Assembly (NCBI RefSeq): GCF_964340395.1
Contig: NC_135569.1
Coordinates: forward strand, 11,227,519 to 11,241,018
Reading direction: 5' to 3'
From: Glandiceps talaboti
Taxonomy: Eukaryota > Hemichordata > Enteropneusta > Spengelidae
Length of the DNA: 13,500 bases
Shown here: one piece after another, positions 1 to 7,770 of the stretch
How the letters are laid out: each line of letters starts with the position of its first letter
Position numbering within the stretch: the stretch's first letter is position 1
Position numbers and translations under genes: made by a program
Notes under the pieces: model-generated
What the model was told of the DNA's origin: nothing
What the model saw: the letters and a program-made list of their open reading frames with translations, nothing else
Databases searched by the model: none

Positions 1-676
1 CGCTATGTTGTTGCAATGCATGACGGAACATCAAATCCATGTGATACAGAGTTGTACACATAATAGTATTTGAAGCAACACAAAATGTCGTATGGGTAAA
101 ATAAAAAATACCCAATCGATATTTTGCCCTATAGTTATCCATATATCATATCTGTACAATGACGAAATAGTTTTATATCATAGATGATAATGATAAAAGA
201 AATTACTCCTTACTAGTAAAATATTCACTCAAAACAAAATAATTCTGACGTCACTAAGAATAATATAAGTCCCATTATCGGTAACATTTCACTATTAATT
301 TTCAATAAATTTTACCTCCTGAAAAAATATTACATTTACACATGCGCAACTGACGATCGTTACCCTTTAAAATAGTCCACAAATGTATCATAATCATGAT
401 AATATCCCTGAGGAATATTCTTAAACAATATCTAAATCTCGTGCACAAAAACGACACTTTTTGCCACGTCAACAGGCTATGTGTTACAAAAACGTACACA
501 CGGAGAACATTTCTATGTACTGTGTAATGTTATCTAAACACATTTTTTACCTAAAATACGATTTTATCAACGCCTTCAAAACCTATCAACCACGACAAAT
601 TTGAACTTTCCCTTTCCATATCTTATAAAGGTTACAACTCGGTTTCAATTTCCCATCATGCATCAGAAGACCTGCA
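1..676. other. AT-rich 3' flank, no supported gene
   Basis: No convincing coding frame, splice pattern or RNA gene was seen. The 65-codon minus-strand frame at 302-499 has no recognisable composition or motif. The stretch holds one perfect CRE octamer (246-253). Confidence 0.6.
246..253. promoter_or_regulatory. Perfect CRE octamer TGACGTCA
   Basis: TGACGTCA is the palindromic CREB/ATF site. It is one of two perfect copies in the first 800 bases; the other is at 770-777. An exact match is visible, but function is not shown. Confidence 0.35.

Positions 677-741
<65 letters not shown>
677..741. repeat. (TAG)n trinucleotide microsatellite
   Basis: About 21 uninterrupted copies of TAG. It lies in the cyclase 3' flank and is not in any supported coding frame. 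Confidence 0.97.
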
Positions 742-769
742 CATATACAGGTCTAGTTATCATCGAAAA

Positions 770-777
770 TGACGTCA
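770..777. promoter_or_regulatory. Perfect CRE octamer TGACGTCA, with a nearby half site
   Basis: TGACGTCA is followed 15 nt later by a second CGTCACAT, so the segment CGTCACAT occurs twice (773-780 and 787-794). CRE half sites are CGTCA. Function is inferred only from the motif. Confidence 0.35.
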
Positions 778-953
778 CATCCGGGGCGTCACATGGAGCT
801 TCGAAATGACGAACTTATAACTTTATCTTCTAGAGTAGTTGTTGCTGTATTCGTGCTAGATCGTTAATACTCCGGTTGTCCTGGTAACATACAAGAAAGA
901 GTTTGGTCAAAAATACCCTGGCATTCCAAAAAAGTAATGCGACCTATAAGATC

Positions 954-959
954 TTTAAT
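954..959 (-). terminator. Possible polyadenylation signal ATTAAA for the cyclase
   Basis: TTTAAT on the plus strand reads ATTAAA on the minus strand, about 350 nt after the stop. No AATAAA on the minus strand was found between 1 and 1306. If used, the 3' UTR would include the whole minisatellite at 1002-1195. This is a six-base match only, so it is weak. Confidence 0.2.
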
Positions 960-1001
960 AAGTAAGATATTTACGTCACCAAGAATAAATGTCGGGCCTG
1001 T

Positions 1002-1195
1002 GGTGTCATCCTATTATATGTATGGATGTGATGTCATCGTATATTACATAGCTATGATGTCATCGTATTACATAGCTGTGATGTCACCGTATTACATAGT
1101 TGTGATGTCACTGTATTACATAGCTGTGATGTCATCGTATATTACATAGCTGTGATGTCATCGTATTACATAGCTGTGATGTCACCGTATTACAT
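1002..1195. repeat. 24-26-bp minisatellite, about eight units, each with a CRE-like octamer
   Basis: Seven clear units start at 1030, 1056, 1080, 1104, 1128, 1154 and 1178, preceded by a decayed one from 1002. Five complete units are 24 bp or near it and two (1030, 1128) are 26 bp because they carry TATATT instead of TATT. Each clear unit holds TGATGTCA, one base from the CRE. The array starts about 110 nt past the cyclase stop. Open frames through it (MSSYYIAV repeats) arise because 24 is a multiple of three; the 26-bp units break the frame. Confidence 0.93.
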
Positions 1196-1306
1196 GAATA
1201 GCCAAGGGTTTCCTTTCATTTCAGGTATTGAAGTAACTATATTTGATACTGGAATTATCATCCGAATAGAGAAACACGCTGCATTTTGGCAAAATTTGGG
1301 GTTTCT

Positions 1307-1582
1307 TCACAAAGTTGGTGTTATTTTATTGATTCGCGGGTAGCTGTCACGTGACTTACGTTGAGGTGCGTGGCAAGATTTGTCTGTGGCGTCATCTTTT
1401 CCGTTGACGTCCATGGATGAATGACGGGTTTGGGTCCCATTTGGTGTAGTCCTGTCTGTCTGCCGAATAGCAAAGGGTTGATCATCAGGGTCAAGTGCCG
1501 GGTCACTGCGCATGGCTCCTGGAGCTTCATATTCCAACCCATCTTTTCCTAGCAACCAATATGTCGTCATTTTACCTTTGCC
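1307..1582 (-). CDS. Cyclase exon 6: end of catalytic domain, C-terminal tail and stop
   Basis: Begins after TTGTACAG with [15 protein letters not shown], the near-invariant end of animal guanylate cyclase domains. Lys617 is the phosphate-contacting lysine. A polar tail of about 75 residues follows, rich in Asp, Thr, Arg and Pro. I recognise no domain or clear PDZ ligand in it. The frame stops at TGA 1307-1309. A consensus donor (CAAC|GTAAGT, intron start 1359) lies inside the exon, so some or all transcripts may leave the exon at 1360 and end elsewhere. The tail beyond about residue 690 is therefore less certain than the catalytic part. Confidence 0.87.
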   Translation of the reverse strand, partial: GKGKMTTYWLLGKDGLEYEAPGAMRSDPALDPDDQPFAIRQTDRTTPNGTQTRHSSMDVNGKDDATDKSCHAPQRKSRDSYPRINKITPTL

Positions 1583-2476
1583 CTGTACAAGAGTAGAAAT
1601 ACTAGTAAGCTGCAATGTTTCGTGGGCACCGCGACCGCTAAGTCACTGTTACCAAAGTGACCGCTAAACCATCGTGCTAATACTTCCAGAAAGTGATAAG
1701 TTTAAAGTTACATAAATATTTCTACAACAATAGATATTTCAATTTCGGTGAGAAGCTGATATCAGCAAAACAAGCCAAAAACAAACCAAACCAAAACGAA
1801 ACGAAACGAAACGAAACGAAACGCAACGAAACGAAACTAAACGAAACAAAACAAAACAAAACAAAACAAAACAACACAAAACAACACCAGAAATCAGCTG
1901 TATCAGATAATACATCTGAGAAAATGTCATTATTATAATACATACCTTAATAGTGATGTCACCTCTTTTCTCCAAGGCGTATCCTCCTAGATAGTTCAAG
2001 GCATATAAACTGGACTGGGTCAAATGGACACGATTTTCTACAAATATTAAATCAGAAACCCAAATTTAAATAGGATAGTAAGACACAAATCATTGACCGG
2101 TAATTTTGAGAACTTCAGAATATACGTATAATGCTTGATTTGATATCAATACGTTCGCAATGGCGACTACATTTCCTTGCTGTTTGATGGGACTTCTCTC
2201 AGTGCAACGTCAATGTTACCACTTTTCCCGTAGAGAGTAGTGAACTTCATTTGTATATATATAAAATAATAAGTGTAATTCTTACAAAGAGGCAAGAGTA
2301 TATTTTCTAGGCTTTAAAAATTCTAAATACTTCTATGAAAATCTCTCTAAAGGCTAACACATTTTACACACTGAATTTCGGTTGAGAAGAAAATCCTCTT
2401 TGGGTATGGTTGAATGAATGAATGAATGAATGAATGGTCGATCGGTAGATCGATTGATTGGTTGATTGGTTGATTG

Positions 2477-2531
<55 letters not shown>

Positions 2532-3549
2532 AACTGACTGATTTATCAAGTGATTACATGTTGACATCATCCATTTGAGATCTTACATACACATACAATT
2601 GATGTTTAATGAAAGCAAAAACTAAAGGTTACATACCACCTCCGTTCGATTCCATACGCGATGCAATATTAACTGTATCACCAAACAAACAGTAGCGAGG
2701 ACATTTAGAGCCGACGACGCCAGCAACGACGGGACCTGGAAATTACAATGGTTGTAAAACTCTTTCACCAAAATACATGGCAGTATAGTTTTTACTTACA
2801 TTACTGTAGTGTTAGGTAGTCTTCAGTATTTATATGAAGGTGGGGGGGGGGGCACATTTTACAAATTGGTTCTCGGGAGAGGACCATATTTTAGAAAATG
2901 GAATTTGGGGAGGGTCACATTTTACTTGTTGACTCATTGTATTAGCAAAGTTTGCATTATACTGTGACTTTGGCTACCACCGCTGTCACGTGACCGGTGT
3001 CACAAAACCACCGTTATACCATACTATCAGAACATATCAGTCAAATCGCTGCTGACAACCATGCAGTGAATCAATTGTTAGTTGTGGTGTGAGGAGAGGA
3101 CGGGAGTTGGTCTCAAGGAGTGAAGGACAGTGTGGTAAGATTGGGGAGAATGTGGGCGAGCGATGATATTGACAGTGGTCCAGACAATGTCGTATTGCGC
3201 CCATCTAGTCAAAAAGTACTCTCACGTACGAAGGATAGTTTGTTCAAATATTGTGTCAAAATCGGTTTTCAGGAACACATAGGAAAATGATGAACTATGT
3301 AATGTTAATGAGGGGTTTTCAAGTGGAAGAGTGAATATGTGTCTTACCAGTATGCATGCCAGTACGTAATTTCATTCGTGCTCCTGGAAGATGTGCTATT
3401 TCCATCCTACTGATGTGGTATAATAGATCAAGGGCCATTGTAGCAATTTCACCGGCATGACGTTTTCCATTGCGTCTAGGAATCCCTGTAACAAAGTAAA
3501 CACCTGTTAGATTTCAAATACTGTCATGGATATTGCTACCACTATAGAT

Positions 3550-3610
<61 letters not shown>

Positions 3611-3710
3611 CCATCACCATCACCATCACCATCACCATCACCATCACCACCATCATCACCACCACCACCACCACCACCACCACCACCACCACCACCACCA
3701 CCATCATCAC

Positions 3711-3745
<35 letters not shown>

Positions 3746-6628
3746 CGACTACTACCACCAACGCTACAACCACCACCACCACCACCACAATCATCACAAC
3801 TACTACTATTATCACCACCACCACCACCACCACCACCACTACTACTACATGTACTTATATGACCCCATCATCCACTACTACTAGTACTACCACCAACCCA
3901 CAATAAAAGTTCTTAGCGCTCTAAATTTCAAAATAATGTAAAAAAAAAAGAAAATAAAGAAACCTGGCCCTTGTCTTTATATTAGTGATCAAGGTTTTAG
4001 TCATATAAACCTTGATAGAACTCACTGTTTGTCCGTCCAGGAAGAATCCATGAAGTACGCCCCACTAGAAATTATCACTATCTTTCAACTTATTGGCCAA
4101 TCAGAAAGCTACTTTCAAAACTTTATTTGAGAAAACGTGGCTTCTAATCTTCAATGTGGACATATCCTATTGGGCAAGACGGTGCCCATTGCCATCAGTC
4201 TATCAATAGATGACACGCTTAAATAAACAAGAGTAAATATTCAGAAAACAAACTCACCAGACGCAACCATGTAGGAGTCGCCGATTGTCTCCACTTTATA
4301 GACATCGTACAACTCAATTCGTAAGTCGAACATCGTGTACAGCGAATTGAGCATGCGAACAACCTGCAGTGGGGTACTTTCTGCACATATCTTCGAGAAG
4401 CCGACAACATCGGAGAAGAAGATCGTAGTATCTTCAAAAGACTCTGCCAGGATATCTTTGGTCTTCTTGAGAGAGTCAGCAACGGCCTCTGGTAACATTT
4501 GATACAGCAGTGAATCATTCCGCTTGCGCTCTTTTTGCAACATTTCTGTTTGATCAATTAGTGTGATGGCATACTTCTGAATATTGTCCGTCAAGTTATA
4601 AACAGAGTTTATGATAATCGGACACATAAATAGTACAAATACTAATATACCGACACTTAGTCCGACCTGAGATAGATCGTCATTCGTTTGGGACTCCAAT
4701 TCATTAGTTATTTTCTCAGAGAGTTCATCTTGTATGTTTAACATGACATCCATGTATACTGTCATGTTATTAAACCACTCGGTACCAATTCGCCAGGACT
4801 TGACATTGTTCGGTGAATTCAATCGTATTTGGTATCTCATATCTTGTACGTTCCGGGTGACTGAGAGGTCAATCTCATTAATGGCTGCATCATACATGGT
4901 TTGTATATTGGGTTCATATTTGATGGAGGCATCAAAGTTACCATTGCCTTTAGCCCACTTACTCATGTACCAAAGGTAATCAGCATACCTACGAAAACCA
5001 CCCGTTGCGTAGAAAACTCCACCGAGTGTCCTTTCTACCCCTGAAAAGAGAAAGACGTGTGCATGATGTGTACACATAACACGATTTGTGTGTAGTTTTG
5101 TCTAAGGTAACGAGCACAAGTTCTGTTGTTTTCTTTCTTTCTCTGGCTATTCTAGCCTTCTCTTCCGGCTGAAAATCAACTCTGTACTGACTGCATAACG
5201 ATATGCTTTCGTAACTTACTGTTTGAGATCTCCTGATGACTTATAGCCTGGCCGAGTTCGGAACTGGCCAAATTCTCTTGATACCGATGTATTTATGCCC
5301 CATGTCATGCTCCTAATGTTTTTGGAGGGTAAATCATCTTTGTAAAACGTTTAGATTACTACAATGGAAATCAAGCTGTCGTCAAACGAAGTACGATGGA
5401 CACAAATTATAAACCGTTGTTGAGGCATGTTGATATAAGCTTTGACTAGACGCTGATGTAAGGGTGTACACCCATGAAAGGCTGGCGTCTCTGACAGAAT
5501 ATTTTTCTCAGGTGGACACACTTCAAGCTTACTCAACTATCTTGAAACAAGGTGGAGTGCATAACCAAGTATTCCCCACTTGTGTAACCTATCACACATT
5601 GTGTAATCCACAGGGGTACGTATTATTGCTTAGATTGCCGTTTTCTTAGGAAAATATCGTACGAATCCTGCTGCTACAAATGTTTCAATCGCTATACTAG
5701 TAGAAATATTTTCACCTTACAGGTAGGAATATATAGTCAAAAGGCTGTTATATTTAGTCTGTAGACCTAGAAAACAACAATCTATGAAATATTACACGCC
5801 CCTGTGGTGTAATCTACCACATCCAATAGCAATAGTATTTGTGTCAATCGCAATTTGCTGATAGCTTGCTTTCCATATAAGTAACGAGTTTTGATACTAA
5901 CCAATGTCTTCCTTCGCTACGGTTATCAGTTGATAGGCAACAAGTTGGCGCCAAATCCCATCTCGACCCGATGAGTCTGATATACTTGTGTACAACCATT
6001 CGATAAATACTTTGATAGTGTCTGTATAAAAGTCGATTTCGTTGTAAATTGTAGAATTTGACCCATCTAAATAAACACGCCGATCGTCTAAATACCGTTG
6101 AAAAGACAACTTGGATGAATATTGTTCCATAGTATTGGTGGCGACAACAGGCCACGAATTCATATTCCCAATGGCCTGGTCAGTATCTGGGTATGTTTCA
6201 CTCAAGAACGTTTTAGTTATTGGTCCAAGTGTACTGATGTGAAGCGTCGTCATGTCACGTTCATTCTGAAGTCGATGAAGTAAGTTACCAATGTCTTGAC
6301 TGAATTCAATCGTTCTACGAATCTGAAGAGCATCTTCGTTTTCTCGAAGTGTCGTTGTTAAGTCATTAATAGCCAGACCAATAAGTGCGACAATGGGTAT
6401 CATTGTTAATATTAACATACGAACCATTTGTTTGATCTTACCGGCACGTGTGAGTGGACTTCCACCAAATAAGGCCCGGCATCCTTTCTCATCGGAGAGT
6501 AGAAGTTCCTTAAGAGCAGTGTCGACTTTAGCCATGGAACTCATACTTGATTTACTTCCTGTTTCACAACCCGGTGTGACTGGTATCTGTATCTGGTCAT
6601 TTCGTTTGGTAATTTTTGCCAATGCCAT
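1307..6628 (-). CDS. NIT-domain receptor guanylate cyclase (six coding exons, 704 aa)
   Basis: This is a membrane guanylate cyclase that would make cGMP from GTP on the cytoplasmic face in response to a signal at an extracellular NIT-type sensor. Joining 5902-6628, 4258-5040, 3348-3485, 2637-2735, 1946-2037 and 1307-1582 gives 2115 nt with no internal stop. Introns 1-4 are phase 1 and intron 5 is phase 0; all are GT-AG. Order of parts: cytoplasmic N-terminus 1-70, membrane helix about 71-88, NIT-type helical domain about 90-365, second helix about 367-388, signalling helix about 405-440, cyclase 446-625, tail to 704. Metal-binding Asp453 (FFSDVVGF) and Asp497 (ETIGDSYMV), guanine-selecting Glu493 and Cys565, catalytic Asn572 and Arg576, and Lys617 are all present. 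The kinase-homology domain typical of peptide-receptor cyclases is missing. Related NIT cyclases exist in invertebrates, and I recall one linked to nitric oxide signalling in an annelid. The ligand here is inferred. The extreme 5' end and the tail are the least certain parts. Confidence 0.92.
1583..1945 (-). other. Cyclase intron 5 (363 nt)
   Basis: GTATGT...TTGTACAG intron, the only phase-0 intron. A TTTCG/TTTTG pentanucleotide tract (minus-strand sense) begins about 59 nt after the donor. A TACTAG branch-like site lies about 25 nt before the acceptor. A short direct repeat, GACCGCTAA, occurs twice at about 1632-1668. Confidence 0.88.
1767..1886. repeat. AAACG/AAACA pentanucleotide repeat in intron 5
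   Basis: GAAAC units grade into CAAAA units, with a few substitutions (GCAAC, CTAAA). In the cyclase pre-mRNA this is a U-rich UUUCG/UUUUG tract. Confidence 0.94.
1946..2037 (-). CDS. Cyclase exon 5: late catalytic domain
   Basis: Encodes the end of Glu583 and residues 584-613, [20 protein letters not shown] followed by [10 protein letters not shown]. This matches the family segment around IHLSQTTYELL, then GGY, ERG and IKGKG. The acceptor is ATATTTGTAG|AA and the donor is TTAAG|GTATGT, phase 0, joining directly to GKGKM of exon 6. The exon is 92 nt, and its two incoming bases complete the phase-1 codon from exon 4. The alignment to the family supports both ends. Confidence 0.92.
2038..2636 (-). 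other. Cyclase intron 4 (599 nt)
   Basis: GTATGT...TTTGTAG intron, phase 1. It contains the TGAA/TTGA tetranucleotide tracts at 2409-2544 near its 5' end. Nothing else was recognised. Confidence 0.86.
2409..2544. repeat. TGAA and TTGA tetranucleotide repeats in intron 4
   Basis: About six TGAA copies (2411-2436), then a short GATC-rich bridge, then about twenty GATT copies with interruptions (2451-2532), ending in decayed units. Confidence 0.94.
2637..2735 (-). CDS. Cyclase exon 4: guanine-selective cysteine and catalytic Asn/Arg motif
   Basis: Encodes [18 protein letters not shown] (from 551) followed by [14 protein letters not shown]. Cys565 in PRYCLFGD is the residue that, with Glu493, selects guanine over adenine. 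Asn572 and Arg576 in DTVNIASR are the transition-state residues. The acceptor is AATTTCCAG|GT. Two in-phase donors overlap at the 3' end: GGTG|GTATGT (exon end 2637) and GGAG|GTGGTA (exon end 2640). GTATGT is chosen because it is nearer consensus and makes the spacing from ESNG to the following His equal to that of family members. Confidence 0.92.
2736..3347 (-). other. Cyclase intron 3 (612 nt)
   Basis: GTAAGA...TTTCCAG intron, phase 1. It holds an 11-G run on the plus strand (2842-2852; C-run in the transcript) about 105 nt from the acceptor. It also holds a 10-bp palindrome GTCACGTGAC (2985-2994) of E-box type. No coding signal was seen. Confidence 0.88.
3348..3485 (-). CDS. Cyclase exon 3: central catalytic domain
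   Basis: Encodes the end of Gly504 through the first base of Gly550. Translation gives [20 protein letters not shown] and ends KLRTGMHTG, the standard stretch after ASG in animal guanylate cyclases (compare LP.RNG..HA.EIA.MALDLL and LRIGIHTG). The acceptor is TTTGTTACAG|GG and the donor is ACTG|GTAAGA; both are phase 1 and fit exons 2 and 4. A possible branch site (CTAAC) lies about 25 nt upstream of the acceptor. The exon is too short to stand out as an open frame; it was found by following the family sequence. Confidence 0.93.
3486..4257 (-). other. Cyclase intron 2 (772 nt), containing a long trinucleotide array
   Basis: GTGAGT...TTACAG intron, phase 1. Roughly 350 nt of it is the ATC/CAC array at 3550-3903, which ends about 64 nt before the acceptor. 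A possible CTAAC branch site and the acceptor lie between the array and exon 3. Confidence 0.88.
3550..3903. repeat. ATC/CAC trinucleotide mosaic array in intron 2
   Basis: Blocks run (ATC)n to about 3609, (ACCATC)n to about 3650, (CAC)n to about 3702, ATC again to about 3746, then mixed ACC/ACT/CAC units. The apparent polypeptides (poly-Ile/Thr on plus, poly-Met/Val on minus) are translations of the repeat and not genes. Confidence 0.97.
4258..5040 (-). CDS. Cyclase exon 2: end of NIT domain, membrane helix 2, signalling helix, first half of cyclase domain
   Basis: Encodes residues 243-503 plus the first base of Gly504. The acceptor is TTTCTCTTTTCAG with a good pyrimidine tract, and phase 1 matches exon 1, giving [19 protein letters not shown] across the junction. 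That motif resembles the second conserved segment of NIT domains. A second membrane helix (about 367-388, [19 protein letters not shown]) follows. Then comes the juxtamembrane [16 protein letters not shown] segment, the standard dimerising helix before a cyclase domain. The catalytic domain opens with [11 protein letters not shown] (metal Asp453) and [14 protein letters not shown] (Glu493, Asp497). Asn334 is an extracellular glycosylation sequon. The donor is TCTG|GTGAGT. Only about 57 residues separate helix 2 from the cyclase domain, so there is no room for a kinase-homology domain. Confidence 0.93.
5041..5901 (-). other. Cyclase intron 1 (861 nt)
   Basis: GTTAGT...TTTTCAG intron, phase 1. 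Ordinary AT-rich intronic sequence with no simple-sequence array, unlike introns 2, 4 and 5. Short open frames on both strands inside it (5351-5649) have no recognisable product and no splice support. Confidence 0.88.
5902..6628 (-). CDS. Cyclase exon 1 (first coding exon): N-terminus, membrane helix 1, most of the NIT domain
   Basis: Encodes residues 1-242 plus the first base of Gly243. The start is the ATG at 6628, in the context GCGATATGGC. The open frame runs a few codons upstream, but there is no earlier ATG in it and a splice acceptor falls there. The Ser/Lys-rich first 70 residues hold no signal peptide and should be cytoplasmic. A hydrophobic helix ([17 protein letters not shown]) follows at 71-87. 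The region after it has the helical NIT look, with the conserved-type motif [11 protein letters not shown] at 121-131; basic residues of this kind contact nitrate in the bacterial NIT protein NasR. One N-glycosylation sequon lies at Asn191. The exon ends ATTG|GTTAGT, phase 1, splitting the glycine codon before VERTL. Confidence 0.9.
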
Positions 6629-6636
6629 ATCGCCTC

Positions 6637-6670
6637 CTATTGACAAATGATATAATATCTCATGTTAGTA
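6637..6670 (-). promoter_or_regulatory. 3' splice site with TACTAAC branch point, just upstream of the cyclase ATG
   Basis: On the minus strand TACTAAC (6670-6664) is followed 28 nt later by TTTGTCAATAG|GAGGCGATATGG, the AG being 6638-6637. TACTAAC is the ideal branch-point sequence and the spacing is typical. The intervening pyrimidine content is modest. Inference: the ATG exon is not the first exon, and a 5' UTR exon (or a further N-terminal coding exon) lies at higher coordinates. Confidence 0.6.
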
Positions 6671-6690
6671 ACTACTAAAGTGTATGCATA

Positions 6691-6778
6691 CATGTATGTA
6701 TGTATGTATGTATGTATGTATGTATGTATGTATGTATGTATGTATGTATGTATGTATGTATGTATGTATGTATGCATG

Positions 6779-6814
<36 letters not shown>

Positions 6815-7036
6815 CATGCATGTATGTATGTATGTATGTATGTATATATGTATGCATGTATGTATGTATGTATGTATGTATGTATGTATGTATGTATGTA
6901 TGTATGTATGTATGTATGCATGCATGCATGCATGCATGCATGCATGTATGTATGTATGTATGTATGTATGTATGTATGTATGTATGTATGTATGTATGTA
7001 TGTATGTATGTATGTATGTATGTGTGTGTGTGTGTG
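6691..7036. repeat. ATGT/GCAG/TGCA/TG mosaic microsatellite upstream of the cyclase
   Basis: TATG units surround a GGCA block (about 6778-6816) and a TGCA block (about 6917-6944), and the array ends in (TG)n (7019-7036). It starts about 54 nt from the acceptor at 6637. Cys-Tyr-Met and His-Tyr-Ile open frames across it in four frames are repeat artefacts. Confidence 0.97.
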
Positions 7037-7445
7037 TACGGTATGTATGTAAGTACTGCATATAATACAGCAATATATATATAATGGTAGAATCCATATA
7101 TGTATAATATTTTGAGGCCAAACGACCAAGTCCATTCTACCCTACAAAGTCTACTTGTAATAGGGACGAGTTATTATCAAATAAAATCAACACGAAAATT
7201 CTCCATACTTAGCAAATAGATATGCCAAAGAGTTGTACACACATAACAATGCAGCTTTCATTATATTGAGTTTAATACGTTGATTTCATTTAATCTATTA
7301 TTATATATATATGATGCATTTTAATACCATTGGATCTGAAATTGGCAGAGAGGCTGGGTTTATACTTTTGTTTTTACCCCGGTGAAAATTTCTTGCATAA
7401 AACATAGATTAACTCTTCTAATACAATGGTTTGTAGACATGGCTT

Positions 7446-7520
7446 CTATGCAGGGCTTGAGTTCTACCTATAGTGAATACTGGTTAACTATGCCAGGTTT
7501 GAGTTCTACCTATAGTGAGT
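7446..7520. repeat. 42-bp tandem duplication (about 1.8 copies)
   Basis: TTGAGTTCTACCTATAGTGA occurs at 7457-7476 and again at 7499-7518. It is preceded both times by CTATGC and a short variable stretch, so the period is 42 bp. Confidence 0.9.
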
Positions 7521-7659
7521 GATTAGTTTGTCTAGTACTACAGATACCTTCGTAGAACAAAGTGTTCTGTGTTCGATATTCTTCGTTCGCTGTGACTAAA
7601 TTGGTCGCAGCTTGGCAGAATTTGAGACAGTCACTTTTTATTTTACTATCGCTTAATTA

Positions 7660-7770
7660 AAACAAACAAAAGTATTTTATAATTTTTTAAGAATTCAATT
7701 ATGATTTTTGAAATAATTTTTGAATTATAGTATTTAAAATTTTAAATATAATTTTTTTTTGAATTCAGCA
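7660..7770. repeat. Very AT-rich segment with an 18-bp perfect palindrome
   Basis: TATTTAAAATTTTAAATA at 7731-7748 is self-complementary. It is flanked by GAATTCAATTAT and ATAATTT...GAATTC, so the whole segment could fold as an imperfect hairpin. Confidence 0.75.

Noticed and set aside
1002-1195. CRISPR-like array of regular repeats
   Set aside because: The units are contiguous with no unique spacers, and the host is clearly an intron-bearing animal genome.
937-1343. Two plus-strand open frames with repeated MSSYYIAV-like peptides
   Set aside because: They are translations of the 24-bp minisatellite. The 26-bp units break the frame, and no splice or start context supports coding.
3507-3906. 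Long frames of Ile/Thr (plus) and Met/Val (minus)
   Set aside because: Pure translation of the ATC/CAC array inside cyclase intron 2.
6629-6646. Extending the cyclase start six codons upstream of ATG 6628
   Set aside because: The codon at 6646 is TTG, not ATG, and the extension runs across a well-formed branch point and acceptor.
6637-7135. Several 100-156-codon frames rich in Cys-Tyr or His-Tyr across the ATGT array
   Set aside because: The tetranucleotide period (12 nt = 4 codons) keeps many frames open on both strands. There is no non-repeat domain.
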